Source: Coix lacryma-jobi var. lacryma-jobi
Lineage: Eukaryota > Streptophyta > Magnoliopsida > Poales > Poaceae
Reading direction: 5' to 3'
Length of the DNA stretch: 64,000 bases
Assembly: GCA_009763385.1 (NCBI GenBank)
Contig: CM019823.1
Location: forward strand, 174,560,574-174,624,573
Below are positions 48,906 through 59,245 of this stretch, in pieces; the first letter of the stretch is position 1, and each line of letters opens with the position of its first letter. The notes under the pieces were generated by a model. That model was not told where the DNA came from. It did not search any database and worked only from the letters and a program-made list of their open reading frames with translations. A program made the translations under genes and the position numbers.

Positions 48906-51900
48906 TCATTCCTCATCCGTCTGGAATTCCTCCCCAAGCTCTTCTGCCGCGGGCTCAGCCTCGACATCCGGGCCAGGAGGAGGGGGGCCACCCGCACCAC
49001 TGTTCGCATCGGGGGGCAGCACGTCCTCCTCGAAGAGCTTCGCGAACGCCGCCCCCGGCCTCTCCACCTTCTCCAGGATCTTGTCGACGCGGCGGTCGTT
49101 CCATTCTTCGTCCTTCCCCTCGATCTCGATGAAGCCCTTGGCGACGACGTTGACTGGGTAGCAGAAACCGGAACGGATGGCCGCGAACGCCTGCTTCACG
49201 CCGTGGTGGAGAGCGCTCCGGACGCGGTCTCGCGCGGCCACGTCAAAATAGCACAGGGCATCCACCAGGGCGTCGCCTCGAGCCACCGCGCCCTCTGCCG
49301 CGGCCACCGGGTCGACACCCCACATGGAGCTGAGCCGGTCGAGGGTGCAGCGCGCCCGTTCCGCCACCATGGTCTCACCCTGGAGTTGCTCCACGAGAGT
49401 CTGATTCGTCTCACGGAGCTCCTCGGTGGTCTTCTCGACGTCTATGCAACAAACAGAAGGGGGTAAGTCCGCGGCGTGGCAAGAATCCCGAAATCAAAGC
49501 AAGAGAGGGCATGAAGATTACCTTGGCAGTGCACGCCCAGAGCGGCGAAGTCGCTGGTAAGGACCTCGACGCGTTGCTCTAGTGCATGCTTCTGGGACAG
49601 CACGTCGAGCTTTTCGCCCCTAAGGTCCTTGACCAGCTTGCCTGTCTACGCAAGAGCCAGATCCTTCCGGACCACCTCCTGCCGCGCTACCTCCTTTGCA
49701 GCCAGGGCGGTGGCGGCCTCGCTCTTGGCCTCCTCGGCCTCTTTCTTCGCCACCTCCGCCGCAGACCGGGCGGTGGCAGCTTCGCTTTGGGCATCGACGG
49801 CCTCCTTCTTCGCTGCCTCCGCAGCGGACCGGGCGGTGGCGGCTTCGTTTCGGGCGTCGGCGGCCTCCTTCCTCGACGCCTCCACCGTGGCCAGAGCGGT
49901 GGTGGCCTCCCTCCTAGCTTGGGCGGCCTCGTCACGAGCCGCCTGGGTCTCCGCCTGCGCCGCGTTGAGCCGGCTCGCCATCTGCGCGTTCCGACCCAGC
50001 TCGGCGCGGAGCTCCTGGAGCTCCCCCTCTGCCTTCGCAAGGGCGGCCGCCACCTGCGCGGACTTCTCTGCCTCCTCCGAGAAGGACCTCTCCGCCTCCG
50101 CCACGAGCTCGGCCACCTCCCTGAAGATGGACCGCGCCTCCCGCGGAACCCCCCGCCGAGCCGGCCGCTCGACGGGGATCATGGCGCCGGAGGGGCTCGG
50201 AGAGTCAGGACTACGCGCCACGCGAGCTTCGATCGATCTCGCCGAGGGGCAGGTCCTCCTCCTCCTCCGAGGGGGTGGCTCGTCCCAAAGCTCTCCCTCC
50301 CTCCCGAGTCTTCGGCGTCTCCTGTCGACCCCCGGCCGGTGCCTCGAGCGCTTCATCCAGCGTTGAGCCCCTCGACCGGGGCGGCACCTGCTCCAGCTCG
50401 TCAAGGAGCTCTCCACCGTCGGCACCTTCTCCACCGATGCCTCTCCCTCCTTCCCCTTCTCCGCAGGCCGGCTCGCGTCGACCGGGGACTCGAGGGTCGC
50501 CGACCCTTCAGCCCCAGACGCCAACGGAGCCATGCTTGTCTCGGGAGCTCTCCCCAAGATGGCCGTCGCGACGGGGGGAGTGGCCCTCTCGATAGGCGCC
50601 ACCTGAGGAGGAGGAAGAAGAGGAGGATGCGGTGCCGCGACGGACGCGGTGGAGGCAGGCTCGGCGCCAGGAGTCGTGGTCCCTGCTGAAAAAGGAGAAC
50701 AACGTCGTCAGAAACCGGAAAAAGCTTCGACCCCCATGGTCGACGGCGTCGGCCTCACCAAGATCCACGACGGCCATCTGGCTTCCCCGAGCCATGGCTG
50801 CTCGAGCCTTCGCCAGCCAAGCGGCCCTCCCCAGCGGAAGAAGGAGCCATACCTCGAGGTGCTTGGACCTCGGCAGAACTCGAGGTCTTGGCCCGCTTGG
50901 ACGCCGCGGGGACCATCTCCTGCCGGGGGCGCTTTTTCCCTGAAAAGCCAGAAAACAGCACATATCACCAAAGGTAAAAAGGTAAAGTTTCCCTACCAAC
51001 GAAATTAAGGAGACCTACTCACCCAAAGCGAGGGCGGGGCTTCTTCCCCGAATCGCCGGACCCGCTCAAGGGCTTCGAGCCCGCCCTATGGCTCGAACCA
51101 CGCCCCTGAGCCGTCTCCACATGGCTTGGACGGGGGGAAGGTTCCCGATGCATCCCGTGGCTCGACCCTGGTGGAGAGCTCTCCTTTTGTCTCCCGTCCC
51201 GAGGTGGCGACCACGTCTCCTTCGAGCGGTCATCTTGACGCCTTTCCTGCCACGGGCTCCGAGACCTGCTCCGGCGCTCGTGCTGACGGCGCGCCCCCCC
51301 GCGCCTGCCTCCTTCCCCGGCGGCGATGCGGCGACGGGCTCCGGGGTCAATCGCGACTCTCGTCACGGGACGACCGGGGGCTCCCCCTCGGCGGTCATGT
51401 GGCGCGGGCTCGATGTCACCCTCGACGCCTTGCGATGGTCGGCCCGGAGTCCTTCTCGACGTGTTGACCGCTCCTCGACGGTCGGCCCTTCTCGAGACCC
51501 CCCGCCTGGGTTGACGCGGTCGCGGCCTCATTCTGCGCCGCAATAATGGCGCTCCTGGTTCGAGGTTTCCTCGCGTCAGCGGGCACGTCCGGTACGGAGC
51601 TCGACGTGCCCTGGGCCTCCGACGAGGCTGGGCCTGACGGAGCCTTCCGCGGCTGCGCCCCGCGCGATCCCTTCGCCGGGGGGACCTCCAAAACATTTTC
51701 CTGCACAGAGGAGCGATCAGCCCTGACGTCGACGACCCCCACGCGCCTCAAACGCGCATCCATCCCTTCGTCATCACTCTCCTCCTCCTCATCATCATCC
51801 TCCTCCGAGCTCGAGGAACTGAGCTCGGGGGACTCCTCTCCAGGCTGCCGGTTACGACGAGCCTTCGCGAGCTTCTGTTCCCGAGCCGACCGGCGCAAAT

Positions 51901-53080
51901 TCCTCTCTTTTTCTTTCTTCTTCTTTGCATCCTTACTTTTCTTATCTTTCTGAGCAGAGAGGCGCCTCACCTATCTTTCCACGGCGTCCTCCCTCACCGG
52001 GGGCCTCGATGCGCGACATGTGAACACCCCCTTCAAGAAAACAAACTTGATAAGAAAAACCATAAGGAGAGTAAAACAAGATTCGGAAAAAGAGCAAGGA
52101 GGGGAGGCTCGAGACAACCTGACTCGAGGGTGGCTTACCAGGTCAAGACACCCCTCGTCAGGCGCCATGGGGACCAGGTTGGTGTCCTCGGGGACAAACG
52201 ACCCATGGACTGTGATCGACACCCGGGAGACGCCCTCGCTCCGAGGCAACCTTTCCTCGGCCATCCTTGACTCGTTCAGCGCCTCGAGCGGGGCCTTTGG
52301 TCCCATCTCATGCATGAGGAGGGGCGGTCCGCCAGAGGAAGGACCCTCCGCTGGTGGAACACCCAAATAACCGCCTGGACGGTCAAGCCCTTGTCCTCCA
52401 CCAATGACCGCATCGTCTTCATCAGCGGCATCAGGTGGCCCTGCCGGTCCGCTGCGACGCCCCAGGTCCACTTCTCTGGGCGCTGGGTGATGACCCCACC
52501 GGTGTACTGCGGAAGGAGCCCGCCCTCGTTCCGCAGGTAGAACCAATGGTCGTCCCACCCCGCCTGGTTGGTGGAAAGCTTGTAGCGGGTATTCGCGGGG
52601 GACGTTGGCCGACGAGGCCCCCAGTCCTCGCGGTGACGGTGAGAGAGAGCCACATGCACGAGCCTCCTCCCGCTAGGTTTCAAGGCCTTGAGGAAGAGCT
52701 CGCCCCGGAAGAGGTGGACGAACATCTCCCAGTGCGGCTCGATCTTCAAATATCCCTCGCACACCGCGGCGAAGATGGCGGCGTGCGAGATTGAGTTGGG
52801 GGAGAAGTGTTGCAGCTCCACCTCGAAGTGGTGAGATAGCCCCCGCATGAAGCGGCTCGGCGGAACGCCAAGCCTCATGCGGTGGTAGCGCGTGAAGCTC
52901 ACCACATAACCCCTCGGCGGGTGCGGCTCCCGGTGATCCTCCGACGGAAGAACCCACCACGCGGGTCCCTCCTGCGGGTTGGGACGGAGGAGCCCTGGGC
53001 CACCAGCGAATCCAGCTCGCGTTGCGTGTCTTCGACGGGTTCCAGTCTTCGGCCGGCAGCGCAGGAGTCTGAGCGGCCAT
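48906..53080 (-). pseudogene. Spliced antisense gene of the Tat element (gypsy-type 'Transposase_28' protein)
   Basis: Separate - strand gene between pol and the missing 3' LTR, as in Grande-type elements. First ATG at 53,080. The conserved N-terminal domain reads YVVSFTRYHRMRLGVPPSRF, HHFEVELQHFSPNSI and HWEMFVHLFRGELF, matching the plant family annotated as putative gypsy-type transposon (PF04195). Later exons encode a Lys/Glu-rich segment (51,970 down), a Ser/Arg-rich region, an Ala-rich coiled coil (50,100-49,650) and a C-terminal acidic part ending in TGA at 48,906. A clear intron is 49,521-49,442 (GTAATC...GCATAG). The frame shifts near 52,993 and probably again near 53,045, and other exon borders are uncertain. 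Its function is unknown. Confidence 0.7.
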
Positions 53081-53624
53081 GGCGGCGACGCGCGCGGATT
53101 CGAGTAACGGACGGGCGGCCGGGAAGATTCCCAATTGCAGGCTCGGGAAGAAGGCGTGCGGAGGCTACGGCGGCGGTGAAGGCAAAGGCAAAGTAAAGGG
53201 TTTCCTCTCCTCTCTCGATATTAATAAGAGGAAACCCCAACGGGCGGGGTTTCCCACGACGGCGGAAAAAGTAACCGCACGCATTTAATGTGCTCACCTA
53301 ACCGCATCTTGAGCTGGACGACAGGTACACGCGACAACTCCGCACTCGCTCCACTCCTCCGGGCCCACCACGGCCGCCGCTCCGACTTCTTGTCGGTCGC
53401 CGCCCTAGCGCCACGATCTCCACTACCTCGCCTAAAAAGGCGCGCCCAACGGGCAGAAGGTTTCCAAGCGACGGAGGCTTCTTCAGGAAGGTAAAAACGG
53501 GCCCCGGCCCTAAGTCTCGAAGCAGCGAAGGCTGGCCCTCGAAGAGGGTTCGACAGCCGGCTTCGAGCACCCGAGTCAGGGACACCAAGGGGCGCCACTC
53601 GCAGCATCGCTCGAGGGCCAAGCC
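53081..53624. other. Upstream region of the antisense gene
   Basis: No gene called. A TATA-like TTATTAATAT on - at about 53,217-53,228 lies ~140 bp upstream of the antisense ATG and could be its promoter. The segment ends at the TSD-like AAGCC (53,620-53,624) beside the inserted Tekay-type LTR end. Confidence 0.45.
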
Positions 53625-53779
53625 TGTGGCGGAACCGTCCTGATTATAAGAGCTCAAGTATTATCTTAACCAAATTCGTCTGACTTCGACTGATACTTGA
53701 ACCCATATAACCCCGGTAGTCCGGAAATCACGAAGGATTTCTAACACCATACATCATACAGGATCGCATTGTTCAAGGA
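53625..53779 (-). mobile_element. Terminal 155 bp of a Tekay-type LTR (truncated copy)
   Basis: Nearly identical to 54,679-54,834 (one indel, a few substitutions), starting TGTGG on + (CCACA on -, the LTR 3' end). Homology stops abruptly at GTTCAAGGA, where the H3-like ORF sequence begins. It is the outer edge of the element within the Tat retrotransposon. Confidence 0.9.
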
Positions 53780-53953
53780 GTACTTGGGCTCCTGTCCTTC
53801 CTCATAACCCACTGCCTGCAAAATCCTCCAAAGGATCGTCGGCAACCCAAAGTAGGTCAGGAACGTCTTCCGAGTCAACCTGGTGGCCAGGCGGTGACGC
53901 GGAACTCCTCTGCCCCCGGTGGCCTTGCGAGCAGTCAACTTGGTCCGGGCCAT
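53741..53953 (-). CDS. Short ORF with a histone H3 tail-like N-terminus, truncated by LTR sequence
   Basis: 70 codons on -. It starts MARTKLTARKATGG, then RGVPRHRLATR. Canonical H3 begins [20 protein letters not shown], so positions equivalent to R2, K4, R8, K9 and GG12-13 are kept, and the later P-R-x-x-L-A-T pattern is present after a small length change. After residue ~29 it departs from H3 (FLTYFGLPTILWRILQAVGY), so it is not a histone: there is no histone fold. The last ~12 codons are LTR sequence, so the original ORF is cut off. Directly upstream, TTTGTTTCTACAG precedes the ATG and resembles a 3' splice site; a possible donor CAG/GTACGC lies near 54,199. The context (LTR and primer site ~0.7 kb upstream) makes it a retroelement ORF. 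Its function is unknown. Confidence 0.65.
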   Translation of the reverse strand: MARTKLTARKATGGRGVPRHRLATRLTRKTFLTYFGLPTILWRILQAVGYEEGQEPKYSLNNAILYDVWC

Positions 53954-54663
53954 CTGTAGAAACAAAGGGTTTCGAACTCTCGTGAGACGGATATTAAGTT
54001 GGCAAATTTTATAACAAAAGAGACAACTTTTAATTAAGGGAGGAAATGCAAATGCATGAATATAAACATGATGCATGATCGTACTTACGTTCTCACTCAC
54101 TAATAATGACTCGTAAGTCCTAACGTTCTAGTCGGTGGCAAGAACGATCTCTCATGCGTTAACTACACGTTCTACTCGATCGCATAGTTAGCGTACCTGC
54201 AGAAGATTCATTTCAGCCCAACAAAATTCCCCATGATAAAGCAAATCAGTATTGACCAGTATGCGCAAAATACATAAAGGTCAACACAAACACCATGCAC
54301 CAATAGAAATCACCCTTAAAATTGATACCTTCATATGTGTCTGCGTAAAGCTCGCACGTACTTGGTATAAGAATCCCTTGCCTAGACCGACGGTTGGACG
54401 GTCATGCTCTCATATCTCACAAAATCATTTTATGCATGTTTTCGCAATCGACACATTCTCTTTTCCCTCGAGAATGGACCAGCAAATAAAGATCCAGCAT
54501 GAACAAATCCTGAACCCTGTTAGCAGTTAAGCCACCTGAATCCTAGTATAGGGCTTAAGGACGAGACTGAGCACACTTAGTAATTGAAAATAGTTTCAAA
54601 ATAGTTTTGAAATACCCATTTTAGTTCGAAATAACTCTTTACTAGGGTAATCCCTTGAACCAT
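53954..54663 (-). other. Retroelement leader between primer site and H3-like ORF
   Basis: Non-coding, AT-rich. May contain an intron (about 54,198 to 53,954) by splice-site appearance only. It shows no obvious similarity to the leader at 63,660-64,000. Confidence 0.4.
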
Positions 54664-54676
54664 GCTCCGATACCAA
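54664..54676 (-). other. Primer-binding site (tRNA-iMet type)
   Basis: On - reads TTGGTATCGGAGC two bases after the LTR terminus CCACA. It matches the TGGTATCAGAGC primer site of many plant Ty3/Copia elements with one mismatch. Confidence 0.8.
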
Positions 54677-54678
54677 GC

Positions 54679-57600
54679 TGTGGTGGGAACCGTCCTGATT
54701 ATAAGAGCTCAAGTATTATCTTAGCCAAATTCGTCTGACTTCGACTGATACTTGAACCCATATAACCCCGGTAGTCCGGAAATCACGAAGGATTTCTAAC
54801 ACCATACATCATACAGGATCGCATTGTTCAAGGATCACATTCGTAAAGATACATCACAGCGGAAATGAAACCGAATTTAACATCAGAGTGCGAATTTTAA
54901 AACGGAGTTATACAAACCGAATTTTAAAAGTGCGGAAGCTGAAATAGTTTGAAACACGACCACTACACATGTGGTCCAAATAAAACCTTGTTTGATAAAT
55001 CCACTCAACACGACTCACTCCTCCCTTTTCAAATAATGTGCCACTAACAGTCTCAGACCAGCAAAGAAAAAGGGAAGCTTCTGGACGACCCTGCCCTGGG
55101 CCTACTCCTCATCACCTTCCACCGGGTAGAGGCAGTGCTTACAATAGCCAAAGTAGACCTGGCCATCTGCAACAAACGGAATAAACCCTGAGTACGGGAA
55201 TGTACTCAGCTAGACTTACCCGTCTAACCGAAAATAAAAGGACTCCAAGGGTATGCAAGGCTTTTGAGGTAGAGCTGGGATCTTTAGTTGCGAAAAGCTC
55301 AAATTCAGATAAGGGGTAATAATGATTATGATGAGCTGTTACTTTTAAACCTATTCCTTAGTTCTAGGTTATTACCTGTACTAGAGCACTCACTTGAATC
55401 TAACAATCAATAATATAACCATATCCAGTTGACTCATCCACATTTTAGTTGAAACTTTAAACATCACATGAAGTTGTATCGTGGTGAAGCTCGCCATAGT
55501 TTCCCACTAACCGGGGGAGACGGCGACTCGAATCGAATTCCAAACCAGCTGGTGAAAGACCTTTAATACCAGCCCACACTTTCCCCGTCGGGTCCATGCA
55601 TTGGGCAACCGCTCGACGCTTGTTCGTGGTGGTAATCGTCGCGGTTCAAGCACGGACCGCCCAATCGGAGTCTGGCGATGGCCTCACGCGGCAGATCGCA
55701 ACTTCCGTACTAGAGGGCACGACACGGGTTGAAACCGGCCCGAACAGCTTCTAACCGGCTTTGGGGTCGATGATTACGGCACCGACATATCCCTAAGTAA
55801 AAGGGCGCGTTCAAAAATGAACGAGGGCCAACATCGATACAAACCTACACGATCCAATGGATGGACTGCCCCAAGTTTCCGAACTTGTGCCCTGCCATCC
55901 CATTGACCGTATTTCACTACGACTCAGGTTCTTTTCCACGATAGCAAATATAGCCAACCGTGATCCGGTAAATACCCATCGGGGTATTACGGGAAACATC
56001 CTTAACTAACTTCTATTAAGCAGGCTAAGCAATTCTACATATAAAGCGGTAACAGGATAACAAGGTAGATAGTAATCAATAATCAAGGAATGGTAATGCA
56101 ACAAATAGGATTCAATCAACTCCTATACTTAATGCATCACAGTATAAAAGGACTCAAATAATTTAATTATAAAAACTGGGGAGTCTTAGAATGCTCCGGG
56201 GCTTGCCTTGAGTGAAAACTGATGCCTCGTGAGAGGGGCACTCAGGTAAGTTAGGGTCGTGGACGGGGTCGACTTCCTCCGGCTGCTGCAGCTCCTGGAT
56301 CTCCGGCTCGGCGTTTAACTCCTGCTCTGGATGGGGCTCGGCCGGGGGTCGATCCTATTGCATGCGATGAATATATGATTAAATAAATGCGGTGCTAGAT
56401 GAAGAAGACATGACAAAATATTTCTTGCAAACCAACAAAGCCAACTTGTTGAACCACTTTTGACATTGAGGTAATTTCTTAATTATTTCATAAAACAAAT
56501 CTGATTATTCCCCTTTTTCCTTATTTAAATAAATCAAAAGAAACTCCGATTGAACTGCAAGTGCATCTTTCTGAACTCAGAAAAATCCACAAAAATTCCA
56601 GAAGGTAATCAACACTTGCTGGACTCTACTGAACAAATTTCAGCCCAAAAAAACATACAGAACTACAGATACAAAAATGACAAGCAAACTGCCCAAAAAG
56701 GTACTTTGAACTAGCTCCTTGCCCAAACAGTGTCAAACAACAGATTTTATATTTTTCCTGGCTTATGCTACTCATAACCCTACTACTGCAGAAAATTTAT
56801 TACCAGATCATGAACATACATGCCTACACAAAAATAACAAATCTAAGGCAGAAAAGAACACTTGAACTACAACCTTACTGCAAAAGGGTGCTAAACCTAT
56901 TTTCATATTTTTCCTAGATTCCATTTCACATTTCATATTTATCAAGAAAGTTCCATAATCAGGATCATCATATATTTTCTTACATGAATTTCTAAAGATA
57001 AACACAGACAAGCACAGTTGTAAAGCAACTTCCAATTTTTCCATATAACAGATCAGGTTTATATTTTTCTTAGACTCTTCATGGCATACAGAGACTGCAC
57101 AAATTTTTCCATATTTTATTTCAGCATATAAAACACCTTAACACTTATTCTAAGAAATCAGCAAAAAGGGACTTTTAACTATAACAGAAAATTTTTCCAT
57201 AAGAACAGTACTTCAAATAATTTTCACAGGCACAAAACATAACAAAGAACCTATACAAATTTTCCCATGAATTAACTTTATCAGAAAAGACTTATTTCCA
57301 TTTATCCAAACAAAAGCATGTAAACTGAAATAAATGAAAACAGTAAAATAAACTGCTATCAAAAAATACATTCATATTTTTCCATGATAGATCTACTTAT
57401 AAACAATCTAATAAAACTGGAAGCCCTTCATTTGGACTTATAAATCGAGCTGTCCAAAAATAACAAGCATCTCTGGAAATTAAAACTAAAAAGAAAAACA
57501 TTTGAATCGTCCCAACAGGCTACATGCACCCGGTCCATGGACCATAGAGAGGCTGACGCGAGGGCCCAGGGGTCAACGGACCCACTTGCCAGCGAGAGAG

Positions 57601-59191
57601 AGACAGGGGCGAGGTTTGACGGCGGGAGCTCGTCGACGGCGAGGTCGCCGACGGCGAGACTAGGTCCGATGAGCTCGTCTCGACGAGGCGGACTGAGTGG
57701 TGGTGATGGTGTGGCTAGCGGATGGCCGGAGCATGCCGGCGGCGAGCGGCGGCGCGCGACGACGGCGGCAACGCGCGGCCTTGCCGTTTCCGGCGATTGC
57801 CGGTGCAATCGAGGCCGGCATAGGCTTACTCGAGCCCTAGGGAGGCTATCGGAGGGCTCGGCTTGGTTCGGGAAGCTCCGAGGGAGCTTGGCCTCGTGCA
57901 TGGCCGCGACGGACGGCCATTGCGCTCGGCCGGTAGGGATAGGGGAGAGAGAGAGCAGTAGCGTTAAGGCTAAGCAGTGTTCTCACCTTGCCTTGGGTTG
58001 ATGAAGCTCGAGGAGGAAGAAGGGGCTCGGCGGAGGCGCGGTTGATGCGGAACGGGCTCGAGCTCCACACGGCGGCGAAAGGGGACCGAAAGGGGCTCCT
58101 TGTTCTCCGACAACGGTGGGGCTCGGCTGATGACGCGGTGGTGCGCACCGTGTGTCCGAGGCGAAGGCGGAGCAGTGGCCGGGGTTAATCGGCCGGTGAC
58201 GGAGGGTGGTGACCGGAACGGGGAGGGGGGTCACGGCGGTGGTCGCGGCGAGCGGTTTGTGTGCTTGGTTCGCGGGCGCAGAAGAGGAGAGGGAGAGAGA
58301 GCGGGAGCGAGAGAGTGTGCGAGTGAGCAAGTGAGGAGCGGGGGGGGAGTGGGGTGCGTCCGTTTTGGTCGACCGGCGGCGACGCGTCGGTCGTGGCGGG
58401 GGCCACGGCGACGTGACGGGCGTGCAGCGGCGCGGCGCGGTCGGCGAGGCGCGCAGCAGGCGAGGAGGCGAGCGGGAGTGGCCGGCGAAGATCGTCGCGT
58501 GCTCGGGTGGAGAAGGATCGGCGAGGGAGTGGGCGAGAGGGATTTGGCTCAGAGGCGGGGCGCACGCGGCAGGCCGGCCGGCGTCGTACGGCGCGGCGAG
58601 GCTGTCGCGCGCGTGCGCGCGCGGCGCGGCGCGGGCGCGGGCGCTGGCGCGCTGGGCCGGCGCGCGGGAGCTGGGCCGAAAGGCCAGATGGGCCGGATGG
58701 GGTGCGCGCGGAGAGAAAAACGTTTTTCCTTTTCTTTTTCAAATTATTTTCAAACTTTGACCATTCAAAACAGTTTCAAAAACTCCAAACTAGGTTTTGA
58801 CCCAAATAAAAAGTTGCTTGAAATAATTTTCTCTACAACTTTCATATAAGACACTTTTTCTGAAAACCATTTTTGTAGCCTCTGCAAAATAAAACTAATT
58901 TTAAAGCATAAAGCATTTTTGTTTAACTCATTTTTATTTGACAAACTATTTTGAACTGAGCCAAAACTTCAATCATGAAAAAGCACTCTACTCAATATTC
59001 TCCATTTTATAGAATCATTTGCCAAAGCAGGAATCAATTTAAAGCATCAAGTCAAAGGAAATCCAATTCAAATAAACAAACAAAAGACCAAAAGCATACT
59101 CATGCACACGAAATGATGCAATGCATTGCTTATGCTTTCTTAGTAGCTAATTGCAGTGCCTAATGCAGTGCTTGACACTAAGAGTGTCACA
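54679..59191 (-). mobile_element. Complete Tekay/Del-type LTR (4.5 kb)
   Basis: On - starts TGTGACACTC and ends CCCACCACA. It is bounded upstream (59,192 on) by a polypurine tract and downstream (54,676 on) by a primer site. No credible coding region. AT-rich outer parts, with a GC-rich zone 57,540-58,700 that produces many overlapping artificial ORFs. The size is at the large end for plant LTRs but fits chromoviruses of the Tekay clade. Confidence 0.8.
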
Positions 59192-59192
59192 G

Positions 59193-59207
59193 CCCTTCCC
59201 CCCTTAA
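59193..59207 (-). other. Polypurine tract
   Basis: On - reads TTTAAGGGGGGAAGGG just before the LTR start TGTGAC. It is the expected plus-strand primer of reverse transcription. Confidence 0.8.
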
Positions 59208-59245
59208 AGAAATCTCGTCCCGAGATTTGTGTTACGTACCAATCT

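Noticed and set aside
48897..51553. Several long + strand ORFs (e.g. 49,586-50,689)
   Set aside because: Complementary to the Ala-rich coiled coil and charged exons of the antisense gene. Their Arg/Pro/Leu-rich composition is typical of antisense shadows.
57428..58849. Multiple overlapping ORFs up to 249 codons in the 4.5-kb LTR
   Set aside because: GC-rich LTR DNA with open frames on both strands and no domains; a similar zone exists in the solo LTR at 34,150-35,580.
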